From Burkholderiales bacterium (GTDB lineage: Bacteria > Pseudomonadota > Gammaproteobacteria > Burkholderiales > Burkholderiaceae_C): a DNA stretch of 64,000 nucleotides. Under the pieces are notes generated by a model. That model searched no databases, was not told the DNA's origin, and was given only the letters and a program-made list of their open reading frames with translations. Location of the stretch: contig RXJQ01000001.1 in NCBI GenBank assembly GCA_003963115.1, forward strand, positions 45,676-109,675, read 5' to 3'. Positions 51,250-59,841 of this stretch are shown here, one piece after another (positions within the stretch are counted from its first letter, which is position 1; each line of letters begins with the position of its first letter). The position numbers were made by a program, and so were the translations under genes.

Positions 51250-51696
51250 ATGGACATGCGGTTGATAGAGGAAGGCACGCACATCGCAGAAAAGGCACAT
51301 CGATTCCGAACCACCCTGGGCGCAGTGAACGCCCGCATCGTGGTGCTGGCTCACTTCGTGGGCGCCAGGCTGGATACCGAAGGCGAAGTACAGCAGATCC
51401 TAGATCGCAGCAATCCAGCATTTCGTCAACAAGTCGGCCAACCCAATATGCACAGTGGACATGCCGGTCGTGCGGCCCAGCGCGCCTGGGAAGAACTTCG
51501 TGGCCTGATTGTCCTGCGATGTGATCTGGTTAAGAACGCCTTGCAGGCGCTTGGACTGGGGCTGACATATGAGGTCACGTCGCAGGTAGAGCAGGCTCTT
51601 GCGCGCAAAGGCATCAAGCCGGGTGCAGACGGATTCCATTTGCAGATGCAAATGGACCGCATTGTGGGCACCAACATAGATCAATCAATTCCCTGA
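51250..51696 (+). CDS. Hypothetical helical protein downstream of tonB
   Basis: 148 residues, soluble and helix-rich, no signal peptide and no family I recognise (features: FVGARLDTEGEVQQIL, AWEELRGLIVLRCDLVKNALQAL). AAAGG six to seven bases before ATG 51250 favours this start over ATG 51208. It follows the tonB-like gene by 48 bases on the same strand and may belong to that operon. Confidence 0.6.
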   Translation: MDMRLIEEGTHIAEKAHRFRTTLGAVNARIVVLAHFVGARLDTEGEVQQILDRSNPAFRQQVGQPNMHSGHAGRAAQRAWEELRGLIVLRCDLVKNALQALGLGLTYEVTSQVEQALARKGIKPGADGFHLQMQMDRIVGTNIDQSIP

Positions 51697-51790
51697 CCGA
51701 GACCAAGGGCCGCAACGGGCCGACACAGTCGGGGGCGTGTCAGAAATTATTGACGCCGTAGCCATCAAGGATGACACCCACTGCGCGGGG

Positions 51791-52210
51791 TCAGCGATTA
51801 CAGCGCTCGCAATGCTGGCGCTCTGCAAACGACCTATCTGTACGCCGTTCGACGTGGCGATGAGTGCAACTCACACAGGCCCATTCCTGACTCATGTACG
51901 TTCTGGTGGGTTGTTTGCACACGCCACAAGGCAAACCACCGATGTGCTTGGTGGTCCAGTAGCCAGGCTTGCTGCATGCCGGGCATGCTTGACCGGCAAT
52001 GCCTTTGATCAGGCGGGGGTCATCGAGGTCTTGCGGGCGAATCACCAACTGGTGGTTCGGAAAGTCTTTATCTAGGGCAAAACGCTCCACCACAGCCCAG
52101 TCGGCCTTCTGCAAGTGTCCACTTTGGGTCGGGCCCTGGGCCATGCCCACCACCTCAACGCACAGGCGACCATCCAGCCACACCAGCACTTCCACATTCC
52201 AGGGAAACAT
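51791..52210 (-). CDS. Zinc-ribbon protein of unknown function downstream of dabA
   Basis: 139 residues. The C-terminal half has four Cys pairs (CPAC, CGVC, CVSC, CERC) spaced like two zinc ribbons; the N-terminal half (LVWLDGRLCVEVVGMA, ERFALDKDFPNHQLVIRPQDLDDP) looks like a small globular domain. It starts 43 bases after dabA on the same strand, without a clear ribosome site, and an in-frame stop lies just upstream. It could be a DNA- or RNA-binding protein or part of a former mobile element; I cannot assign it. Confidence 0.5.
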   Translation of the reverse strand: MFPWNVEVLVWLDGRLCVEVVGMAQGPTQSGHLQKADWAVVERFALDKDFPNHQLVIRPQDLDDPRLIKGIAGQACPACSKPGYWTTKHIGGLPCGVCKQPTRTYMSQEWACVSCTHRHVERRTDRSFAERQHCERCNR

Positions 52211-52253
52211 GCCTGTGAAGGGGTCGAGGCCACACGTTGGTCAGCCCAATGCC

Positions 52254-54740
52254 TCATGCCAAGCCTCCCAGGCTCTGCCACTGGCCCCGCACATAGCGCT
52301 GCAGGCCTGTGCCCGCCATGCGCCACAAGTGCAGCCATTCGTTGTCCAGCAACTGGCGCACGACAGCGTGCTTGGCCACGATGACGTCAATGGCGACTTG
52401 CGGGGCGGCAATCACCACGGTGAGGCGCAGGGGCTCGTGCATCCACTGCGTGCCATCGTGCATCGATTGCTGCGACAAACCTATGCGCAAGTCGCCTCCG
52501 TTGCCTTCGAACACACCCACGTTGCCGCCTACCACGTTGTGCAGCAACTTGTTGCCGCTGCCGAAGCGCTCGGGTTCGCAGGTAGAGGCGTGGTACTGCC
52601 AGTTGATCCAGTTGGTCACCAGCATGGGCGCAGTCATCAACAATTCCAACACACTACCATCAGCGTCGTGGTCGGCGTCGTAGTCATGCAAGAAGGTGCG
52701 GCCGCCCAGGTTCAAGCCACGGGTGAGAGCGCGTGGCGCCATGATGAAGGCCGCATTGCCAGCCAAGCCCCATTCAGGGCGTGTCTGCGCGCCATCGTTG
52801 GCGCGCCGGCGGTAGGCTTTGAACAAGGCGTGTGCATCGATTCGCGCGTCCAGCCCCAGGCGGGGTGCTCGCTCGCGCCGCACCTGGTCCCCGGCGCGTT
52901 GCAGCGCCGCTTGCAGCAAGTCCCATGTGTTGCGGGCTTCATCGGGCAAGGCCTCGGTGTCAAACATCTCGATTTCGTCGGTTGTGGTGTTGTGCAGGGC
53001 TGCCACGAACACGGTCTGTGATGGCACGGACACGCCTTGGGAGATCAGGCCTACACGTACATCGGGCTCATTGAGCAAACCGGCCAGCGCACGCGCATTG
53101 ACTTCACCGGTCTGCCCCCCACAGGCACCGCAGTCCAGAGAAGCCGCATGGGCATTGTTGGTGCTGTGGCTGCCATGGCCCACCAGCAACACCATCGGCG
53201 CCAGATCGCGATCCAAGCCCATGGCGTGCAGCACGCGCGCGGCCAAGGTCACCTTGGCTTCGGTGGTCAAGCCTGTGAGCGTGGGGCAGCATACGGGGCG
53301 GTAGCGAGCTGGCAAGCCAGCCAGGTCATCGCGCGGGCGTTCGCGGGTGTCGGGCGTCAACCAGCGGCCCACCTTGCCTAGGTATGTCACGCCAGCGGCC
53401 TCCACGAACGAGAAGGCCGCAGCCGGCCAACGGCTGGCGGTTTGCCAAGCCTCGCTCCAGGCAAAGCTTCTTTGGCGTGCTGCGACCAGTGCCTGTCTGT
53501 CAGCCGCGACGTCTTGTACCTCCAGAGTGGGCGCCAGCAAGCCGGGTAGCTGTGGCCGGCGCGCCGTCGTACCCAGCGGCGTGTAGGCCACGGGCAAACC
53601 AAAGAAGCCCGCAAAACCCACGGTTTGCACGGCCGGCCAGGCGGCTTCCAGCGCTCGGCGGAATGGCTCACTGCGCACATCAATGCAGAACACCGCTTGC
53701 ACACGCGTTGGCAGAGGCTCAAGCCCTGACTGGTCCTGTTGTCCACTCCGGACTGTCAACTGCTGTGCCAGCTGGCGCTGGTAGCCTGCTTCCAGAGCCA
53801 GTTGCCACACCTCATCCACCAACAAGTGGGCCTCAGCTTGCGCCAGCCATTTGCTGGCCTGACGCCACTCGTTCTGCACGGCCGCAAACGCCTGACGCGC
53901 GGCCTTGTCATCCTTGCACTCCAGCAGCAAGGCGCCCCAGGCCAGTCGGGCCGCCAGCAGATCGCGCAAGGAAGCTTGGCCCTCCTCAGACGTCGCACCA
54001 TTGAGTTGGGCTTGCCAGCCCAGATAGGCGCACCACGATGCCCAGCCGTTGATCGACAGCAGCACCGCCTCCAGGTAATCGGCCCATACTTCAGGCGCCA
54101 AACCCAGGCGCTGCATGGCCCAGCACTCCGCATCGCTGCGGGTGGCAGGCAGGGCGCTGAGGCCCTGCTTCAAGTGAGGCAGGCCCATCAGCAGGCCAAT
54201 GCCATGGTCGTGCAGCAGCGTATCGCGCCAGAAGGCATACAGGCCCTCATCGCGCTGAGGCTGCCAATCCGCTTGGTGTTCGTCGAAGTAGGCAGCGCAG
54301 GTCTGGCTCACCTGGTGGGTGACCGCCTCGCGCCAAGACAGGCGCTTGTGGCGTGCAGGGTCATCGTCCAGCACATCGATCAGCAATGGCAGGCGCGGCA
54401 CATCCAGCGGACGACTCAGGACCTCCACACACTGCTTGGGCGTCAAGGCGGCGGTGTGCGGCAGCTTTTGCGTCAGCGCCCAACTCAGGTCATCTGGGCT
54501 GATGCGTCCGCCTTGCCACGCTTGCAGCAAGTGGGCGCGCGTAGGCAAGACTTGAATGCCCGCCAGCACCGCCATGCGGGCCGCCACTTCACGAACCGAG
54601 CGGCCCACGCGTTGCCAGTGGGGGTTCACGGCAATCGAGCGATGAAGCGGCCAGGTCGGGGCGATCATCTGGCAGGCCTGCGCGCAAGCTTGGGCCACTT
54701 GGAGAGGCGTGCTGCTCAGTTCTACAACAAAGTCATTCAT
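52254..54740 (-). CDS. dabA: DabA, inorganic carbon (CO2/bicarbonate) uptake subunit (DUF2309)
   Basis: 828 residues of the DUF2309/DabA family, a beta-carbonic-anhydrase-like cytoplasmic subunit. The zinc and active-site residues are Cys352 and Asp354 in VFCIDVRSEPF, His522 in VGHGSHSTNN and Cys537 in LDCGACGG. This mirrors Halothiobacillus DabA (351, 353, 524, 539), including the 15-residue His-Cys spacing. It works with the membrane subunit DabB, encoded 10 bases upstream, to accumulate inorganic carbon using the proton gradient. No RuBisCO or carboxysome genes are in the window, so it may serve heterotrophic carboxylation. Confidence 0.93.
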   Translation of the reverse strand: MNDFVVELSSTPLQVAQACAQACQMIAPTWPLHRSIAVNPHWQRVGRSVREVAARMAVLAGIQVLPTRAHLLQAWQGGRISPDDLSWALTQKLPHTAALTPKQCVEVLSRPLDVPRLPLLIDVLDDDPARHKRLSWREAVTHQVSQTCAAYFDEHQADWQPQRDEGLYAFWRDTLLHDHGIGLLMGLPHLKQGLSALPATRSDAECWAMQRLGLAPEVWADYLEAVLLSINGWASWCAYLGWQAQLNGATSEEGQASLRDLLAARLAWGALLLECKDDKAARQAFAAVQNEWRQASKWLAQAEAHLLVDEVWQLALEAGYQRQLAQQLTVRSGQQDQSGLEPLPTRVQAVFCIDVRSEPFRRALEAAWPAVQTVGFAGFFGLPVAYTPLGTTARRPQLPGLLAPTLEVQDVAADRQALVAARQRSFAWSEAWQTASRWPAAAFSFVEAAGVTYLGKVGRWLTPDTRERPRDDLAGLPARYRPVCCPTLTGLTTEAKVTLAARVLHAMGLDRDLAPMVLLVGHGSHSTNNAHAASLDCGACGGQTGEVNARALAGLLNEPDVRVGLISQGVSVPSQTVFVAALHNTTTDEIEMFDTEALPDEARNTWDLLQAALQRAGDQVRRERAPRLGLDARIDAHALFKAYRRRANDGAQTRPEWGLAGNAAFIMAPRALTRGLNLGGRTFLHDYDADHDADGSVLELLMTAPMLVTNWINWQYHASTCEPERFGSGNKLLHNVVGGNVGVFEGNGGDLRIGLSQQSMHDGTQWMHEPLRLTVVIAAPQVAIDVIVAKHAVVRQLLDNEWLHLWRMAGTGLQRYVRGQWQSLGGLA

Positions 54741-54750
54741 CGTGTGCTCC

Positions 54751-56364
54751 TCAATCCCCCCTGGCCATCAAGGAGTTCGGCGGCACCCAAGCGTCTTTCT
54801 GATCCGCCTTGCGCGGTGTCCAGCGGGTGGGCCATAGGCTCAGGGTGACACGGGTGTAAACCTCGTCCACATAAAAGCCTGCGTAGCTCCAACGGCGCCA
54901 GGCCGACAATTTCTGAGGCCAGCGTTGCAGCACCGCCAAGACGAGGTACATCCAGCTCATGGCCAATGCCACCAACCAACCGGCCGAGTCGTGAGGTGCG
55001 TCCACCAAGCCCAGTGGCACGCCATGGGCCAAGGCTGTCAGCATGTTCAGCGCCGCCACCAAGCAGGCACCGGCGCCCAGCACCAGCGCACCAGAACGTC
55101 CGGCTGGAGCGTGGGCCGGCACCCACATCAGGGGCGCCCAGGCCAAGGCCAGTACGGCGGTCCACCACCACGGCCAACTGGGTGTGGCCATGGCAGCCTG
55201 CAGGCCCGCCACCACCGCCAAGGTCAGCACCGGGGCCACGCACAAGCTCCAGGCGGCCGGCAGGGTCTGCCGGCGCATTTGTTGCAAGCGGGTCTGTTGC
55301 ACCACGCCAGAGGCAGCCAAGAACGCATGGGCCTTGTACAGCGAGTGGCCAATCAGGTGCAGGACGGCCAAGGTGTACAGACCCAAACCACATTCCATCA
55401 CCATGAAGCCCATCTGCGCCACGGTAGACCAGGCCAAGCGCACCTTGATGCTGATGCGTGTCATCATCACCAAGCCGGCCAGCAGGGCCGTGCTCACGCC
55501 CATGCCCACCAGCAACCAGCGCGCCACAGGAGAGGACTCAACCAGGGCCGATTGGCGAATCAACACCCAACCACCCAGGTTCACCACCCCGGCGTGCAGC
55601 AAGGCCGACACGGGCGTGGGTGCTTCCATCACCTGAATGATCCAGCCGTGCACGGGCAACAAGGCGGTGCGCAACACCACCGCCAACACCAGCAGCACAG
55701 CGCTGGCCTGTAAGCTCACCGACACGGTAGCCTGGGCGGCGTGTTGGGCCACATGCTGCGCCAGTTGCGTCAAGGAGCCACTGCCCACTTCGTGCCAGGC
55801 CAGGGCAGCCGCCCCCACCAACATACCATCGGCCACACGGTCGGCCAGGCGCTTTTTGTGGGCGGCCAACAAGGCAAATGGCCGGTCGCCATAGAAGCAC
55901 AGCAAATGCTGCAAGCAAGCGCCCACAGCCGCCCAGGCGGCGATCAGCAAGACCCAATGGTCAGACAGCAGCAGCAGTTGCACCGAAGCCAGCACCCCTG
56001 CCAAAGCGGCGGCATAGCGGCGCTGGCCCGCCAGGCCTTGTGCGTCACCTTGCAGGTAGCGACCAGAAAACGAGGCAATGACGCCGGCCAGACCCTGCAC
56101 CAGCACGGCCAAGATGGCGCTCACGGGCGTGACGGCCAGCACGCAACCCCAGGCTGGGCGCCCGGAACTGATCGCCTGCAGAACTCCGGCCACCACCGAA
56201 GTGGCCAAACCCAGCCACGCCGCACCTTGCACACCGCGCCAAACTTGAGCGATCTGGGCCCACTGGCCCCAGCGCAGCCACCCGGCTAACAACAAAGCCA
56301 AGACTGGCGCAAACAGCGCGCAGACAATAGCCACATTGGCTGTCAAACCTGCCCCTTGATCCAT
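54751..56364 (-). CDS. dabB: DabB, proton-conducting membrane subunit (NuoL-like)
   Basis: 537 residues, about 13 hydrophobic helices, of the proton-conducting Complex-I-like family (HGWIIQVMEAPTPVSALLHAGVVNLGGWVLIR in pieces; LAWSTVAQMGFMVMECGLG; LIGHSLYKAHAFLAASG). Adjacent dabA identifies it as DabB rather than a respiratory subunit. GGAGG nine bases upstream supports ATG 56364 over ATG 56394. First gene of the dab operon, divergent from a LysR gene. Confidence 0.9.
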   Translation of the reverse strand: MDQGAGLTANVAIVCALFAPVLALLLAGWLRWGQWAQIAQVWRGVQGAAWLGLATSVVAGVLQAISSGRPAWGCVLAVTPVSAILAVLVQGLAGVIASFSGRYLQGDAQGLAGQRRYAAALAGVLASVQLLLLSDHWVLLIAAWAAVGACLQHLLCFYGDRPFALLAAHKKRLADRVADGMLVGAAALAWHEVGSGSLTQLAQHVAQHAAQATVSVSLQASAVLLVLAVVLRTALLPVHGWIIQVMEAPTPVSALLHAGVVNLGGWVLIRQSALVESSPVARWLLVGMGVSTALLAGLVMMTRISIKVRLAWSTVAQMGFMVMECGLGLYTLAVLHLIGHSLYKAHAFLAASGVVQQTRLQQMRRQTLPAAWSLCVAPVLTLAVVAGLQAAMATPSWPWWWTAVLALAWAPLMWVPAHAPAGRSGALVLGAGACLVAALNMLTALAHGVPLGLVDAPHDSAGWLVALAMSWMYLVLAVLQRWPQKLSAWRRWSYAGFYVDEVYTRVTLSLWPTRWTPRKADQKDAWVPPNSLMARGD

Positions 56365-56461
56365 GACGTACGACCTCCAAAACACATCCACCATGGTGTC
56401 GACAAGGGTTCATTCTGTAAATTACATTGATTGGAATAAATTAATAGATTAAACAGAACGA

Positions 56462-57346
56462 ATGAACCTGGAGCAACTCAACTTCCACCACCTGTTCTAC
56501 TTCTGGCGGGTGGCCAAAACGGGGCACCTCACGCGCACTGCGCAGGCCCTGCACGTGTCCCAATCGTCCTTGTCCGCTCAGATCAAACAGCTGGAAGACC
56601 GCCTGGGCGAGCCTCTGTTCGAACGCGAAAAACGCCGCCTGCTGCTGACCGAAACCGGCCAACTCGTGCTCTCTTACGCCGAAAACATCTTCGGCCTGGG
56701 CCAGGAAATGCTGGGCCGCCTGCAGGGCAGCAGCGAGGGCATGACCCGCCTGCGCGTGGGCAGCGTGGCGACGCTGTCGCGCAATTACCAAGAAAACTGG
56801 ATTCGCCCCCTGCTGTCAGACCCGTCGGTCACCCTGATACTCGAATCAGGCTTGCTGCACGACCTGCTCGATCGCTTGCTGCAACACCAACTTGACGTGG
56901 TGCTTGCCAATGAACCCGTGCCCAGCGACCCCCAGCAACCTCTGCACTGCCGCTTCCTGGGCAGCCAAACCATCTCCCTGGTGGGTCCAACATCGCGTTG
57001 GCGCGGGCAAAGCCTGGCCATTCCGCAGAGCCTCGACGGGCTGGACCTGGCGCTGCCTGGCCCTCGCCATGCGTTGCGTGCCCAGTTCGACGCGCTGTGC
57101 CTGTCAGCGGGCGTGGAACCACGCATTCGCGCGGAAGTGGACGACATGGCCATGCTGCGTCTGATCGCACGCGACAGCGGCTGGCTCACTGTTGTGCCAG
57201 AGGTGGTGGTCCAAGACGAGTTGCAGTCTGGCCTGTTGGTGAAGGTTGGACAGTCGACCGAGCTGAAAGAAAATTTCTATGCCATCACAACGCCGCACCG
57301 TTATCGTATCGAGCGACTAGAGCGACTGCTCGCTGGAATGCAATAG
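56462..57346 (+). CDS. LysR family regulator, probable dab regulator
   Basis: 294 residues: N-terminal HTH (LNFHHLFYFWRVAKTGHLTRTAQALHVSQSSLSAQIKQLE in pieces), then a substrate-binding domain; the N-terminus resembles NhaR-type LysR proteins. Divergent from dabBA over a 97-base AT-rich gap that includes the palindrome TTAATAGATTAA (56441-56452). It most likely senses a carbon- or ion-related signal and controls dabBA (inference from layout). Confidence 0.88.
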   Translation: MNLEQLNFHHLFYFWRVAKTGHLTRTAQALHVSQSSLSAQIKQLEDRLGEPLFEREKRRLLLTETGQLVLSYAENIFGLGQEMLGRLQGSSEGMTRLRVGSVATLSRNYQENWIRPLLSDPSVTLILESGLLHDLLDRLLQHQLDVVLANEPVPSDPQQPLHCRFLGSQTISLVGPTSRWRGQSLAIPQSLDGLDLALPGPRHALRAQFDALCLSAGVEPRIRAEVDDMAMLRLIARDSGWLTVVPEVVVQDELQSGLLVKVGQSTELKENFYAITTPHRYRIERLERLLAGMQ

Positions 57347-57390
57347 CAGCGATTTGCTGGCATCAGTCGACCTTTGGTGTCCACGTCCAC

Positions 57391-59484
57391 TTAGCCCGTG
57401 ATCGATGCCGTGCCGGTTTCCATGTGGCCGGTGTAGCGACGCAGCCAGGCACTGTCACCACTGACCGTGATGCTGAAGTCGTACCAGCCATAGTTGCTGG
57501 TCACCACCGGGAAGAACGTCTGCACGCTGCTGCCCGGTCCGACATTGAACAACCACGGGCCGCCGCTAAGATAGTTGTTGGACTTGATCGCGAATGTGAC
57601 TGCCTGGCTGCCGCTGTTGCTCAGCATGAAATACAGCGCCAATTCGCCTGAGTTGGGGTCGACCGCATAGGACGAAGTGACGTTGCAACCCTTGCCGGCG
57701 TTGTTGGTGTTGCCAGCGAATCGCCTCAGGAAGCGATTCGGCCCGATCACACTCAGGTCGTAGGCGCCGCCGCCGTAACCTGTGCCAATGTTGAAGAAGT
57801 CAGTGGCGGTGCCATTGTTGCCGTTCGAGTACGGCGCCAGGGTGTATTGCCATGGGCCGCCACTGCGGTAGGCATTGGCGTAGGCTGCCAGGTGAACCGA
57901 CTGCGTGGCCACCGCGCCCACGTTCTGCATCTGGATCCACAGCAGGATCTGGCCATTGCTGCCGTACTGGATGGACGACACGTTCGCGTCTGGCTGATAG
58001 GGCAAGGCACGCGCCGGACGATTGCCGCTTTCCTGAACCGGCAGACTGTTGGGCGCGTTGGCCGAGGTGGGGTTGGGCAGTGGGTCACATGTGCCCTTAC
58101 GATCGATAACCTGGGTGGCCACAGGCAGGTTGCTCGGCAAGCCATAGACCGGGCTGGCAAAGTCGAAGGCGCCTGTCAGGTTGCCACTGACTGATCGACG
58201 CCACGCGCTGATGTAGTTGCACTTGGCCGGCTTGCCGACGGCGCTGCTCCACTGCTCGATGAAGCGAATCACCGATGTGTGGTCGTATACATGTGAATCC
58301 ACAACACCGCCGCGGCTCCAAGGCGAGCATACGATCATCGGTACACGAAAACCCATGCCGATGGGTTTGGTCGATCCAGATACGGTGATGTATTCATCTG
58401 TGGTGCCAGCAGTGGGCACAGGGGGCGGTACGTGGTCGAAGAAGCCGTCGTTCTCGTCGTAGTTGATGAACAGCACGGTCGAGTTGAGCGTTGTTGGATT
58501 GGCCGCTAGGGCTTGCAAGACTTTGTTGATCAGGTAGGCGCCGTTCGCAGGCGGTGCATCGGGGTGCTCGGAATAGTCTTGACTCGGGACGATCCAGCTG
58601 ACTTCGGGCAGCGTGCCGGCCGAGATGTCGTTGCTCAGTGCAGCGACGATGTCGTCGGCCGTGTTGCCGGTCACAGCCGGCACGGATGCCATGCCTCTTT
58701 GATAAAGCGTGCTGCCGACGGCAGCGTTGGCGAATTGCTTGAAGTACGCCAGCCCGTTGTCGCCGAAGTTGTCCGAAGCCTTCTGGTAGACCTTCCAGTC
58801 CACGCCAGCTGTTTCGAGTGACTCGGCAAAGGTCGTCCAGCTCAAGCCCGTTTCGTCGCCGCCGTCGTATGCAGGGCCGCCGTACTTGCCGGCTGGATCA
58901 ATCATGCCGCCCCACAAGTAGGTGCGATTCGGGCCGGTCGCGGTCAGGCCTGAGCAGTGGTAGTGATCGCAGATGGTGTAGGCGTCGGCCAGCGCGAAAT
59001 GGAACGGGATGTCGCCGCGCGTGAGGTACCCCATCGTGCGGTCAGTCCCCTTGGCTGCCACCCACGCATCCATCTTGCCGTTGTTCCAGGCCGTATGTTG
59101 CGTGGCCCAGCTGTGGTCGAGACTCCCGTCGCATTGGGTCAGTACGCTGGGCGTTTGACCAGCCGCTGTAGACGTCGTGTTCATGGCCCAGGGATAGCGT
59201 CGTGCTACCCCGCTGGGTTGGTTGAAGACGGAGTAGCCTCCCGCCAGCGTTATGGCGGCCCGGTCGCCAAAGCCGCGCACGCCTCGCAGGGTGCCGAAGT
59301 AATGGTCGAAGCTGCGGTTCTCTTGCATCAGCACAATGATGTGCTTGACGTCTGCGATGGTGCCAGTTGTGCCGCTGGCCGCAACCGCTTGGCTGATGGC
59401 TCCCGTGAGACCTGTTCCAGTCATCCCCAAGGCCATGGCTTTGGCGGGTAGCGTCAGGATCTTGCGGCGGGTGACGTTGGTCAT
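57391..59484 (-). CDS. Tat-exported phospholipase C (PF04185, phosphocholine-specific type)
   Basis: 697 residues. Tat signal VTRRKILTL at 4-12; phosphoesterase domain beginning VKHIIVLMQENRSFDHYFGTLRGVRGF (in pieces), with NYDENDGFFDHVPPP in the middle; two C-terminal DUF756-type beta domains (~500-590 and ~600-690: GGPWQYTLAP, GAYDLSVIGPNRFLRRFAG, WYDFSITVSGDSAWLRRYTG). This is the architecture of Pseudomonas PlcH/PlcN and Burkholderia Plc enzymes cleaving phosphatidylcholine or sphingomyelin. Divergent from a second PF04185 enzyme at 59842. Confidence 0.92.
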   Translation of the reverse strand: MTNVTRRKILTLPAKAMALGMTGTGLTGAISQAVAASGTTGTIADVKHIIVLMQENRSFDHYFGTLRGVRGFGDRAAITLAGGYSVFNQPSGVARRYPWAMNTTSTAAGQTPSVLTQCDGSLDHSWATQHTAWNNGKMDAWVAAKGTDRTMGYLTRGDIPFHFALADAYTICDHYHCSGLTATGPNRTYLWGGMIDPAGKYGGPAYDGGDETGLSWTTFAESLETAGVDWKVYQKASDNFGDNGLAYFKQFANAAVGSTLYQRGMASVPAVTGNTADDIVAALSNDISAGTLPEVSWIVPSQDYSEHPDAPPANGAYLINKVLQALAANPTTLNSTVLFINYDENDGFFDHVPPPVPTAGTTDEYITVSGSTKPIGMGFRVPMIVCSPWSRGGVVDSHVYDHTSVIRFIEQWSSAVGKPAKCNYISAWRRSVSGNLTGAFDFASPVYGLPSNLPVATQVIDRKGTCDPLPNPTSANAPNSLPVQESGNRPARALPYQPDANVSSIQYGSNGQILLWIQMQNVGAVATQSVHLAAYANAYRSGGPWQYTLAPYSNGNNGTATDFFNIGTGYGGGAYDLSVIGPNRFLRRFAGNTNNAGKGCNVTSSYAVDPNSGELALYFMLSNSGSQAVTFAIKSNNYLSGGPWLFNVGPGSSVQTFFPVVTSNYGWYDFSITVSGDSAWLRRYTGHMETGTASITG

Positions 59485-59841
59485 GCTGAGGACTCAATGG
59501 GAAGGGATCTTCTCATTGCACTGTCGGCGCAAGACATGGCTGTGAATCGCGATGCTCTAAAGGAGTCAACGGTCCACATGCGTCTCGGAGATCGAGCGCG
59601 TGGGGATGAACGTGACTGCCATCTGCGCCAGCGCCTACGCGCGGACAGGTTTGACCATTGCACCGACCCGAGACACTCGACGACATGCTCGCAAGAACGA
59701 CAACGGCGTGATCGTCATTGTCGGCTTGTGGGCGCTCCATGCGCTGGACGCGGTCCGTTCGCATTCATCGGTCATCACCACTCGGTCACATATTGCGCCT
59801 ATCGTGGTTCAGCAAGCCTGACCATCTACCCGGAGACTTTC
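59485..59841. other. 357-base divergent intergenic region of the phosphoesterase pair
   Basis: No gene is seen. It should contain the promoters of both phosphoesterases. A direct repeat TCGGTCA with 14-base spacing lies at about 59768-59788; it does not match the 11-base period of a Pho box. Confidence 0.5.

Noticed and set aside
59768..59788. Possible Pho box between the two phosphoesterases
   Set aside because: The TCGGTCA direct repeat has a 14-base period, whereas PhoB sites have an 11-base period, and the repeat does not match the CTGTCAT consensus.
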